Assembly: GCA_003342815.1 (NCBI GenBank)
Contig: PTEX01000192.1
Span: 1,480,356-1,544,355, forward strand
DNA: 64,000 nt
Source: Eudromia elegans
Lineage: Eukaryota > Chordata > Aves > Tinamiformes > Tinamidae
Direction of reading: 5' to 3'
Under the pieces are notes generated by a model that was not told where the DNA came from, searched no databases, and saw only the letters and a list, made by a program, of their open reading frames with translations. A program made the position numbers and the translations under genes. This document shows, one piece after another, positions 15,691-28,600 of this stretch (position 1 is the stretch's first letter; every line of letters starts with the position of its first letter).

Positions 15691-18600
15691 ACCACAAGGG
15701 GAGGACCAAAATAAATAAATTAATAAATGAACAACATACATTTGCTTTTTCTTTCCGTTTCTCCCCTTTGTGCTTCCTGCTTGAACATAGTTAACGTTTG
15801 CATCCTACACACTGCATCACAAATTCTTTAATTTTTTAACTATTTGATATAGGTCAAGTAATCAAAACATCTTCGCACTAACCCTCTCCATAGAGAAAAA
15901 TAAACTCAAAAATGCAACACATGAAAACATGAAGTATTTGGCTATTCTAGGCAGCAGCCAAGGAAGCAGAATTAAGAAAAGCAGGAGTATCTGAAGAGGG
16001 AATTCACAAACAGAGAGCACCAAGAAACCTCCTTCATCAAGGCTGCCAGTTGCTCTACAAAAATAATTCAGGGCAGAAATTGTAACACAGGGCCCCAAAA
16101 CTATAATTACTTAGGGAAAAAATGTAGCCAACAAAAGTTACCTAACCTGTTTAGAGAAGAAAGCTGTGATTTATCCCAAAATGTGCTTGGGAAAGCTGAA
16201 AATCTGGTTTCGACCGTAGAAGTATAAACTTCATTAAACTCGTTTTCTAAGCTCGCTTTTGCAGAGCAGTATCTCCTTATAGCTGGCAATAATGCATTAT
16301 ACAGACTTGCTTTAAGAAAAGTTTTCTTTTTCCCCCTCAGGTCTGCTGCAACGTTCAGGTAGGCGTTTCAAACGCCAAGGAATGAGTTTGTCGGAGTGTA
16401 ATTTTTCCAAGAAAAAAAAAAAAAACAGTTCTCTGATTTAAAGGAAAAGGAGCACTGCCATATGAGTACAAATTCTGTTGCTCGTGTGCCGTGTTGCAAA
16501 AAAGAGCCACACATTAAGCAACTTGAGAACAGGAAATAACACTGACAAACAAACTGATATTCTTTCCATAGCACGATAGCTCGGAGGAGAACATCTGAAA
16601 CTACAGCTCCCCAAATCAAGAAATGTTTATCCTACTTTTGGCAAGGCTGCTGCATGCTCGAGTATTCCTTCCTGCCCTCATGTCTTATGATCCTTTCAGC
16701 AAAGTACATAGTCACATTGGAGTAGGAAAAGAAAAAAAAAAGTTGAAAATATTTTAATAAGGCTTTCTCCATACAAAAAAAGTGCTATTTTACTAGTACC
16801 AAACTGATCTGTGGAAATACACCGGTTCTAACCTAAGTGGTCCTGGGAATGTCTCTTAAATGTCTTTCCTGCCTGTTCCGGAGTCTCTCACAGCACACGC
16901 GTACGCTGTAGGAGTTCCAGCTACCTAGGGGCATTACGGAGGTATTCATCGGCTCTCCCCACCCTATGGAGCTGGGTATTTGTATTTCATATGTGTCTCC
17001 ATCAGGACAGACAGGCTGGAAATCAACCGACTAAAAGCAGACATCTATTTCCGAGCTAATCCCTCCACGCTCCCTTCCCGCTTGCCTGGATCCGCTGAGC
17101 CCAAGGACTCAGCTCCTTGCAAAAGCCGACCACATCTCAAATAGGTCGCGTGGGTTAAGTCCTGGAATTAACCATTTCCCTTCAGGAAGGCAAAGTGAGA
17201 GGAGGATGACACTGTCAGAGTCTGCAGTTAAGTTTCCTGAACTCCCTGCAGAAAGGCTGAGCTCTTTTAACCTGTGGTTATGGTCAGCTGCCTTAAAAAC
17301 CTACTTAAAACTGCATTTCTGATATCTCAGCTAAGGGCTCCAACCACCACGTTACTGCCTTTTTTTTTTCCCTGCTAATTTGCATTTTTGGATGAAAAAT
17401 TTCGCCACGATGTGTTCACTTTCCATATGGACATCTCTGAATAAACAGAAGATATCTTACATACCCCATCTGTTTAAAGTCAGGATATGCAGTTGTGTTC
17501 TTCACCAAAAAAGGATTAAATAACTGTATATATTTTTTTCTCAAAAATAAAAGAATGGAAAATCTTCATTTTTTACTCAAATAGAGAAAAGTTACACTTA
17601 ACAGCACTATGTGAGGAGACACAGGGAAAATCAGATGTTAATTTGAGAGACAAGTGAATGAACCCCGTTTTACACTTGTAGTTAAATGATAAATTAACGG
17701 CAATTTCCGAATGTCCTGTTCCCATTTTCAAGTTGAACAGGGTGTCTTCCGAAACGCACTTTCTTGATGGGCTGAGACACGTTGAGAGCCCAGGCCCAAT
17801 GTCCCTGCGCCTGCAGCTGCACTAGATGAGTGAGGTCCCCAAGTGCCAGCCTGGGCCAGGGTTCCGGAAAACCATTCCAATCCTCTAGGATTTATCTGAT
17901 ACTGTAATTCAAACCCCAGAAGCCTCCTTTGTCTCCTCCTCTGATTTATTAAGGGTGGGAAGCATGCGGTTCTACCTGTTAAAACACGTTCCTCTATCCT
18001 GATACGCACAGCGGGTGTTTCATTAAAGTCAGTTAAAAAAAATACAGCACAGTGCATCTAAATTCCTTCCTATAGTTTTTACTAACAAATGGTGAGTTCA
18101 CATATGATACCACACTGTATACGTTCCTCATATCATAAAGAAATGCTTCAGCAGTAGTTATTTAAAACAAACTGTATCTCCAGGTTTATTTGAGAAGAAA
18201 TTGCCTACTTCTGCATGCTCAGTTCTTACCTTACCACTACCTTAAACACATGGTGTTTGCAGAACCCCAACAACTTATTCACAAAATCCAGCTTGGAGTC
18301 GAAGCCTGGAGTGGCATGTATGCAGCCCCCTCAAGTTCACTCCCACCAGATGTTCAATCAGGCATTTTGGTGCCTTTGCAGCTAGCAGCCCTTCAGAATT
18401 ACTCAGCTCTTTTGTTCCAGATCCAGGCTGCTATTGAGGACCAAACTCGAAGGAAAAGCAGGACGACCTTCTGAGAGATGTGTGACATGAGGCGCTGAAA
18501 TAGAGACAACCATATCCTGACAAATGCTAGTGGCCCATGCGTGCCTAAGATGCTACATACTCCCTAATGAACCTCACTAATTGCGAAAGGTTTTACAGAT

Positions 18601-21600
18601 GATGGAGAGGGAGGAGGTCCTTCCAGATGCTCACAAGTCAAACACATCTTAAACCATGAGATGTGGTTACTCTTCTCTCAGTCTTTCTTGCTACCCCTGT
18701 TATCAACCTTCCACATCAAGCCCTTTTTTCAAAGAAATCACGCTACTCTATTTAACTGTATAACCTCCTCAGTGAATTCAAGTCACTCAGCTGAACACCT
18801 CCTTTCTTGATCTTGCTTTACACCGTTGGAGGAGAAAACAACACGACCTGATCATTCCTCGTCAAATTTTGTATTACGGTGTATCCCAGAGCAGCCATCA
18901 TTTGTTACCTTTTCATTTCCAAAACCCAAAAGAATAGCTAATTTTTCCCTATTCATATCACAGACAAGCCCTGTTTCTCCTCTCTGTGCTATTTAGCAGT
19001 CCACAGAGGCCAAAGATGTCAACTCTTTCGTTCTTCTTCTGTCCGTGGGCTTTCCCTTGGCCTTGCCCACCGACCCAGTGCGTTCCTGACACACGGCTGC
19101 ACTCCCAACCCTTCCCCGCTGACTGCGCAGGAGCGCCAAGGAGTTCCAGAAATTCCTTTCCCTTCAGCTATTCTCTTCAAGAGTTATGGGGGTTTCTTTA
19201 CTCTTTGAAGACATCTGTGCGAAATTACCCACGCAAGAGTAATCTCAACAAACCCAAGATTTATTAAAACAAAAAGAAAATGGAATTAGAGCAAAATAAA
19301 TTGTTTGCTTAACATAGCTAAATTTACAATTCTCATAAGTTAAATTCGATAAGGGATAAATCAGATAAGCTTTAGACAAAAATGGAAAAGAAAAGAAAAA
19401 AAAAAGAAAGCAAATCCTGTAGTTCATCCTTTGAAATGAAATATCCTTCCTGACCCCACCAGTCAACCTCTCAGTGTTGCTTGCTGCTCGGAGACCAACA
19501 ATTCCCTCTTTTGTCTCCCACAGATAGGCTTAATAAACCCCGGTTCAGGTTTCCTAAACACTTTTCTGAAGACAAGAAAAGGCTTTGGTGAACAGTTTCA
19601 GTCTCCATCCAGGAGGAGTTACACCACCGAGGAAATGAAAACCCTAATTATGATTTATAGCTGCTTTTCCAAGGTTTATGACCCTGCTCAAGTATTGCCT
19701 TTTGCTAACCATCTTGGCTGGCTGTATCTGGGTTTTGGCTAGACCCGTGGGCAAAGCCGCCCAAACACCATTCCTTTTCTCTCCCACTTGTCCCAAGCTG
19801 TGAATTATGGACGAGGGCTAAGGCACGCGGCTACAATCGACCACGTCTCAAAACAAGCCCAACAGACCCTTAAAAAATATCAGTCTCGGCCGACGTCTCC
19901 GACGACAGATTACGTTTTGCTCCTGCTCTCACAGGTTGCAGCACTCGTGTACATCGAGTTCTGCATCAGACACTATCATCCAGAGGGTGGTATTCCCCCC
20001 ATATAGCTGTTACCTATATAACCCCCCTTATACCTCTAAGTATCACCAATGCTGCTGTAAGCACCTCTACACCAGGGCAAGCCCCTCTCTACCACAAAGT
20101 TCTGGGCCACTCCAGGAGCATTAGCAAACATAAGGGTTCCATCACAGAGCTCTTTAAGAAATACTTGCTTTTTAAATGTAGTTTTCAAACCTCCCGCAAA
20201 ACTAAAAGAAAGCTTTTTAAAAGTGGAAACACATTCGGTTGCATTTCAGTCTCCCCACAGTTATTTTTTTATTGGAGCAGTATTTTTGGAAAGCTGTAAT
20301 GAAAACTTTTCTGCAATAGAAACTTTTACCACTTTGGAAGTAGAGGGAAAAGGGCAAGCTAGTCCCTTCCCACACCCAAACATGGGCGCCAGAATAGCAG
20401 CAAAAATGGCTTAAATCAGAAGAGCTGCTTGCCCTGAAGCCAACAAAACAGACACGCACTAAGGCAGCCCTGCAGAACAGCCTCTGCACTGGGATGTCCC
20501 TGGGATGTGAAGAGCAGTGAGGCACCGGCCACACCTGTGTAAGGAAGCTGGGGTAAATTTATATTTAAAGGATGAAAGAAATCCCCCAAACTCAGAGAAA
20601 AAACCACAAAGGCAAGAAAGAAAGGGGTTACATTGGAGAACTACTTAATATCTGTATCCGCTGGTCTGATGCGATACCACCCAGCACGAAACCAGGCTGC
20701 TGTGGAGACCTAAGAAAACATTCCTATGGAGCAAGGTTAGACCAAGACTCCTAGAGCTAAAACTCCCTTACACGTCATTTTTTGATATATCAGGATGGTT
20801 GGAAGAAGCACTGTTTAACAGCAGCCTTTTGAGGTGTGATTAAATATATTCCCTAACGTCAACGGGAAGTGAACCGTGATCTGAGATTTTTGGAGAACAT
20901 TAAATTCACCTGAAGGATTTGCTGTTGTTTGTGATTGCTTAATCACATACAGTCTTTGCAAGGCCCCGATCAAGTTAATTTCAGTCATTACGGTGGCACA
21001 TGGAGTTACTCAAACACTCAGTCAAAAGCATCTTACAGAAGGGCATTTAAATTGTATCATCGCTCCAGCCGAAGCCAGAGCAAAACATAAAACAAAGGTC
21101 AAACTGCAGAGAACACTACGGAGCAAGCTAATATCCATGAAAAATGAGCACAAGCAAAACAAAACTATTCCCCAGTGAAAAATGGAAGCAGAGGATGTGA
21201 GAAGGGATGTTATCCCTCTCCTTTATTGTTCATCTAACGATGAAAAGCTGGAGGAAAGGAGCTTCAACATCTGTTTTGGGGAGGAAAAAAGAAAAGGAAA
21301 AAAAAAGGGCAATTCTGGCTTAGCAGATACTACATAAAAAAGAAAAAGGGCTTGATCAAAAGAGGATCTCCCACTCGCAGACATCTCTCTCAAGCCATAG
21401 GACACAAGGGGCCCGCGATAGGTGATTTTACTTTTGCTCCTATGAGAAAAATGATCAATCATTTGGTACTTAACCTACGGTAAGGAAAACATCCAGAAAA
21501 ACATCTGAATGGTCTAGTAAGCACTTTCTTAATCCTCTCCATACGTATCATTGAGAATGCCTTTCAAAAACTCGTTTGTCCAAAAATAATTATACTCAAC

Positions 21601-21895
21601 TGATCTTCCAAGAGCAGAACTCAGCTAATATACAATAAATACTTTTTTAAAGAGATAAATTAACTAAATATTCTTCAAAAATTATTAGGATATATATATA
21701 TAATGACAATCTTGATAGAAGTTAATGAAAATGACCTAAAATCTGGAGTACGCTCCCTTCAAAATAAAGGTTCTGTTATTTTATAATAATGTTCCCACAT
21801 GCATATCAGATGAGCCCACGGTTCCACCAAGACGTTTAATTATTTTTCATGTATAAAGGCTTAGATATCACGCCTATGCTTGTAAGAAATAAAAG

Positions 21896-21922
21896 GAATG
21901 CCCTTAATTACTTAGGGCATTC
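21896..21922. repeat. Short perfect inverted repeat (9-bp stem, 9-nt loop)
   Basis: GAATGCCCT at 21896-21904 is the exact reverse complement of AGGGCATTC at 21914-21922. The loop is TAATTACTT-like and A/T-rich. One extra G-T pair could extend the stem. Nothing nearby suggests a known RNA gene. Confidence 0.7.
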
Positions 21923-22019
21923 TCTTACCGGAAATACTGTAACATATTAGCCATAAACCAGCGTGATGCACTGAGCAGCATCCTTGAAAACCATCAACCA
22001 TCACACAAAATCGGGACGA

Positions 22020-22260
22020 TTCAGACACAGAGCCTGCTTCCACCGCAGCAGAAGAGGACCGGCACCGTCCGGGCCCTCGCAACGCCGATGCAAACACCTT
22101 TTCTGTGACCGAGTGGCAGCACCCACGTGGCACCCCCGATATCCCAAAACCGGGCATTAGGTGGGTGCATTCTCCGAAAGGGCAAAGTGTGTCTATGCCC
22201 CATTTACCTACTGACCCAAAAGCTTAAGGTCCTGCCGGGCAAGAGGAACGAATTCCCCAG
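22020..22260. other. CpG-enriched intronic patch
   Basis: A cluster of CpGs stands out from the AT-rich flanks. No splice-bounded exon or known domain is visible on either strand. A further small GC-rich block at about 22670-22770 contains GGCGG-type runs. Function is unknown. Confidence 0.3.
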
Positions 22261-25200
22261 CACACAGAAAGGGCCTTCAACGGGATGACACCGTCTGCTC
22301 GTCTGCGCTCAGCAATTCAACTCTCATATCCGGAGACGGAGGAATGAAAATTGGCATTTTCATTTCATTTTTATTCAGCAGAGAAAGTTTTCCTTAAAAA
22401 CAAATACGGATTTGTAATGCCACACGCTCATACTCACAAAAGAATTTGGGCGAGAGCAATAATATGCTACATTTTCTTAATAAATTACACCTCCGTTGAC
22501 CTTCAGCTCTGGAGAAAACTTCCACCGCTCTTTTCATTACTAACACAAAGCTCTGCATTAAAAAGCTTAGTAGTTAGCATGAAGAGTTCTACTTAAAATA
22601 CAGGTTTAAAGCAAAAACATAACCGGCCTTCACTAACAATGTTTTAAAGGCCTAGAGCCATAAGGAAGTGTTGGAGGCACCAGGAGCACCGGAGACCTCG
22701 GCAGGAGGTGGCTGTGGCGGCGGGAGCGAAACGGAGCCCGACGGCACTGGTGGCGGTGGGGACACAACTGGGAGCTTCTCACAAGGTGGAAACAGGCAGG
22801 AGAAACCCCTCGATCCCATGGGAAAAGGTCACCCTGCGCTGGTCACCAGACAAGCAAATCCAGGTGCAAATTCCAAGGCAAAATCCCCAGTGGAAAGAGG
22901 GATGTTTGGCCCAAACCCTGAGCACTGGGCTCCCCATGAGACACCTAACTCAATTACTAACCATCACTGAAAGAACAGAAAAATACTGAATTTCCAAAGC
23001 TGACAGATCTCTCCTTTCCAGAGCTGATATCAAGACTAGATGTCTCAATAAATCAGCTCAGTTCGCAGTATCCTGAAGTTCGTTTCCTTAATCGGATCTT
23101 CTGCATAAATTTGGAGTGACGGGTCAACCTTCTACCCCAAACTGGAAATAAGCCTGATCTACGGATTAAATTGCTCCAAATCAGCGTAGGTGTAAATAGT
23201 AAGGACAAATTCCCAAGCCCAAATCCCCACTCCTGTCCTTCCTTTACTCCACTGTCATGGAACCAGACGTAACTCTGTGTCACAGTTTTAGCATAAATAG
23301 GATTGTAGAAACTATTTTAAAAGACTCTATATGGGAAAAAGAAATGAATCAAACATTCTGGCAAAGTTTCTAAATTAACTGATTTTAAGAAAAGCAGAGT
23401 TTCAGCTCCATTCCTTAATCCAGCTCCCAAAAATTGAGAAACTCATTTCAAAATGATAAAAAGAACCCTATTTTAAGCACCAAGTTAATCAAGTGAACAG
23501 GTATCTTGGAGACACTTGCTCAGAATTTCACTTCTTATCACTATCTACAGTCTTCAGGTCCCAATCTGAACAACAGTCAAAAGTAGTTATGAATAAGCCC
23601 CTTCAGTAAAAGAGACATTGGGCTATGCAGCTGGATAAACAGGTAGATACTATGGCAGAGACATATATTATATACATATATAGTATCAACCACCCACCTC
23701 GCACAGGTACCAGCCTGCGAGCTGGTATTAATGCTTATACAGACACGAAATCTGATCAAACCCGGGGTAGCAGCCAGTTTTTACTACAAGATTTTGGCTT
23801 TGTAAATATAAATCTAATACAAATGCACCATAGTGCCAAGGCAATAAATTATATTTGATACCTATATATTTATATATTCCAGGAAACCCAACTAAGGAAC
23901 AAATCTAGTCTGAATCTGCACGGAACCACACCATTAATTTTCTACGGTATGTGAAGAACAAAATAAGTATAAGGCATACAGTTCTTCAAACTATATCAAA
24001 GGCAAAATGATTGCAAATTCCTGAAGCACTGTTAGCAATTTATCATTATTACAGTTTAAGAATGTAGCCATATTATTTAAATTGCTTCTACCTTACATAA
24101 AATTTTTAAATCTCTCAACCTGAAAAAAATAATCCCAAATGTATTACAAAGAGACTCTGCACTTTCATAGCAAAGGATGGTGAAACACAAAACGCTGTAA
24201 TGACATGGAGGACTTGCATTTTGCATCGGGCTTATCATTTATATGATAAATATACAAGTGTAGAGTAAGTTAAGCCACCCAATATTTCTTTCTCAAAGAA
24301 AGAAAAATCTCTTTGGCGTAGGATCAGCAGTTGGAACGTTCATGGATTTTCTAATGGTTTTGAAAGGACTCGAACAGTCATGTGAAATGCTGTGAAACTC
24401 TAACAATTTTGGGGTGCTACAAGGGGCAGACCTACTTTAACTTGCAAGATGATAAAGACACTCAGAAACCTCCAGAACAGGCACATTATCACTAAAAACA
24501 CTGCAAATGAAATTCAGCTTCACCCTTCCTGTATCTCATCCTACAGAAGAGTAGTGGACCTTAATCAGCGCCCCTTCTTACAATTAAAAAATGTCAGATT
24601 TCTCTTTTATTCTACTATTTCTTTCAAATCTTCATTTTCAAAAAAACAGCAAAGAAAGCATCCAGAAACACTTTTAGAAATCCACCACGTTAACACAATT
24701 TTTGTATTCTTTATTCTACTACGTCTCTACCACACACAAACAGCTCCCTGCTATACTATTTAGTCTAGTATCTGCATACTTCTCTAGTGATTTCACTTAT
24801 GTTTTCCCACCCCAAGAAGGGCCTCTTCTTCTGCCCAGTTGATTTGCTGTAAATTTTCATGGATTACAGGCCACCTCCCTGACATCCTCCCCATTCCTTG
24901 CTCTATCTCCTGTTTCCTGCAGCCGTGGGAAAGGGACACAGGACATCACATCTGATCTTCTTGGTGGTCCCTACTGTCCTTTATCATCCTGTTTAGCAGC
25001 TTTTGATTTTCAGGGGGATAGATATATAGGAAAGGGAAAGAAAAGCCCTTCTTGCGGCAGCAGTAATTTGAGCTCCATTTCCCAGCATTTAAGAGCCCAT
25101 GCAAATTATAAAAGCCAGTATCAATGAATAAACTGCAAATATTAAACTTGTTTTTTTAAAATCACCCAAACATCACCATGTCAGTACCAGTGAACATAGG

Positions 25201-25620
25201 GAACTGGCAAGTGCTAATTAATAGGAATAAAAAATAAACTGACTAGTGTTTTTAATTTGCCAGTTAAAATCCACAGTAGATTAGACAGGAGATGGCAGCA
25301 GAAGTACAAATTGAAAAGTCAATTTGATTATTTTTAAATGTTAATATTTTTTTTCATCCAAAGTGTTCCAGCCTCTCTTCAGTATGGGCTCCACTGGGAA
25401 ATGTGAATAGTACTGTACTGCATCCACTTATTTAATTTTTTTAATCTCTTTTTTTTTTTTTCCAAAATTTACCAAACTTTGACAAGATGTTTTCTTCTCA
25501 AGCTACATTTTTTTAAGCCTCTGCAATTAGCCTTTCTTGAGGAGTTAGAAAGGACTGCTGACCTGCTAAGTGCTCCAGGAGAACCTACTGACCATCAAAA
25601 GGGAAAAGCAGAGATGCAGG

Positions 25621-25677
25621 AAGGTGCCATGGCCCACGCAGGGTGCCAGGGCCCACGCAGGGTGCCAGGGCCCACGC
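25621..25677. repeat. 19-bp tandem repeat, three copies
   Basis: The unit AGGGTGCCAGGGCCCACGC is perfect at 25640-25658 and 25659-25677. A first copy at 25621-25639 has two differences (AAGGTGCCATGGCCCACGC). The repeat is GC-rich in otherwise AT-rich DNA and carries GGGCCC palindromes. It falls inside an open frame of about 148 codons that I consider chance. Confidence 0.95.
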
Positions 25678-28600
25678 GCCAGCCCTACCTGCCCTCAGCA
25701 GACACGAGGGCACGTGGCCGGTTGCTGGCAATTGGCTCCGACACGACAGCAAATACATGGGGTGAGATGGGTCTGTCCTGGATGAGCATTTGTGATGAGC
25801 ATTTTCCAAGTATAGAGCCCATGTATTCCACAACACACACGCTCTCCATCCCGAAGCTTAAACCTGACAACGGCTTTCATTTCTCTCAGAAGCTACAAGG
25901 ACAACTCCAAATCTTATTGCGGTGAATGCCTGGGCTAGTTCATGACAACAGGACTTCCAGCCTTGAGTCCAGCAGTAGAGAACACACCATAAGCAAACGG
26001 AAACTAACTTCCAGCCAAGCCTTGCAGGAGAAGAGACGTGTACGTTCGCTCCGAATGAAGAAGCAGTAGTAAAGCACTGGTAAGAGGACTGCTGTTACGA
26101 TCTGTGCTCCCCTGGATGGGGATTTTCAGTTGTCTCCCTCGAGGAAGATGATGCTACTTCTTGGAACTTATTATTTCATATGTTATTAACAGTTTCTCAG
26201 CTGTGGAATCATATTTGTGTAGTTACTAAGTATAAAATTCACTGCCTTTACTGCAACACATTCTTAAAAAGTAATCTAAATATCTCAGTAGCAAGTATTT
26301 TTTGAGATTTCTGTGGCTTAAACCGTATTGTAATTCATCTTCTAAGTGACGGTGTGGTGAAAAGCAAACAGACTGGTCTGAGATGTCCCTTTCTTACAGC
26401 ACACCCACGGCCAAGGTGGCCCCATATCCCCCCTTTCCAGCCAATTTTGAGAGAGCAAGAAGGGTGCTAAGACCCTACAGAGAGGAGCAGCTGGACAGGA
26501 TTACTAATGGGGTTTTTTTGTTTGTTTTTTTTTTTTTGTTTTCCAAGACTTTTTGGCTGAGGATCTTGTAGGCTTGAACATTTCCATGCTCATAATACTT
26601 TGTAAGATTTATTTTTCAATTCTGCATTTAACAGCTGGCGAACCAAGACCCAAAGTGCTGTGTTTTGGAGGCCTAGTGTCAATAGCTGGCTCAGGCATCG
26701 CAGTTACCAGGGTGTGCAATTTCACAAGTGTGACAAGTGATTCGCAGCCTCTGGCCCCAGGTGAAGTCAAAATAATTACATCCAACAGCTAACACTGTCC
26801 AGGCTCTTCTGTAATAAACAGTCCAGGGCATCTCCAATTAGCTTACTGCCTAATGTGTTATTTTTGTGCCTTTATGCAAAACAGAAACAGCTCCCATCGT
26901 GGATTTCTACTATAGGCAAGAATAACAGGAGCACATTAAGCTTCTTGGCCTTGTCACCCCTCATGAACTTCATAGGGCAACCAGACCAAAGGCCCTGCTG
27001 AGCCCCCGAAGCTAGAAGTGAAACAGAAATATCACGAAGAAGGACTGCCAGCATCCCAGAACATGACTCACGCTCAAGCACCAAATCACTGTACTGGGAA
27101 GATTCTGGGCTGCCTATTTTGTACAGCTGGATCAGGCATCCTGAAACGCAAAGCACGGGGTCCATTCGCTGAAGAGCAGCAAACCGAGCGCTGCGGCCCC
27201 CAACTCGGTACCACTTCCTCCCAGGCCAGCTAATTCAGGCAAATCACCACGTGATTCTGTACGGTCATTTCCAAACTGCGAAACAAAACTAGCCGCACTA
27301 ATCCCCTTCCTGCAGCACTTAAACATTTACGTCTGAGAAGAATTATATTATAGAGAAACACTACAGTATTTTATAAAAAGAGAGGATCTATTCTACTGTG
27401 TCGGCACATGCCTCTTGGTGAGGATGAAATCTAAATTCAGAAATGACCACAACACCTTGTTCAAAATCTATGGACCTTCCTGAACAGAGTTGAAAAAGAG
27501 AAGTGATATGGGAAGGCCAGTAAAACTATGCAGGGAGTGCTGGCAGGTGTCCCCAGGCCAGATTTACAAAGATGACCATACACAGAGATTAAGTCCACAC
27601 TCGCCAGGGTTTTTGGACACTTACATTCATCCACTCCCCACTAGAATCAATGGCAGTTGAGGAGTTTTCCCTGTACACACAGTTTGCACAACTTTAATCA
27701 TTTTAAACACTATCGAAAATCTGACCCCAAGTAAACAAACTGAAAAGCCGTTTTATACTGTTACTTGTAACGACTATGTGGAATTTTTCAGAAGACAGAA
27801 ATGTGACTTTTAAATTGCAGTTTAGTAATCCATAAATGCTAATGAAATTCCCTGCTGTCTGCCCTGCAATAATTTTTTCCTATTAAAAGCTTGTTCTTTT
27901 TTAAACCTAATAAGCACATCACTATTCTGAGCACATTTATTGTCCAGGCAAAGTTTAAATTTATTATTTAGAATAAAAGAGGGCTCGTTTACCAGGAACC
28001 AGAAGTCTGTGAGGTACGAGTTCCGCATGCATATTCAACCTGATGAACTACACATATGCCCTTTCACTTGAGACTAAGCAGCTTTTATCTTTGCAAAGAA
28101 TAAGTGTAAAAGGCAATGACCGTCTGTATCTCTATCAAATTCCTTCCTGCCACAGAAATAAGACTCAGGGAAGTCCAGAAAACTATGAGGAAGAGCAAAG
28201 CAGTCAGGAAGAAAGTCTACATGGGAACCACATATATAAAAGAGTTTCCTATTCGCAAATAGCTTCTTTTTCTTTTTGAATGACAGACCACAAGTTTAAT
28301 TTATCATAGTGACTTCAACAACTATACCCTGACGCTACTAAGCACGTGGGGCTCTGGAGCCCTTAAACTACTTTAGCAATGCTTTACTTTGGCACAGGTT
28401 TCAGGGTTATAGTGTTTAATTTCAGTGTTACAGCACGTGGTGAAGGTAGGCGCGGAGCTCCAGATATCCTCATCTCCAAGATCTGTTATCCAATTATTCC
28501 TCAGTAATGGCATTAATGTCACGAGCTCTGGAGAAGCGCTCTCTAATAACAGCTGGAGAGTCATCTCCGCAGCCTGATGGCCAATTCTGACACAGTTTCC

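Noticed and set aside
25479-25925. 148-codon plus-strand open frame
   Set aside because: Contains a 19-bp minisatellite and no recognisable domain; likely chance.
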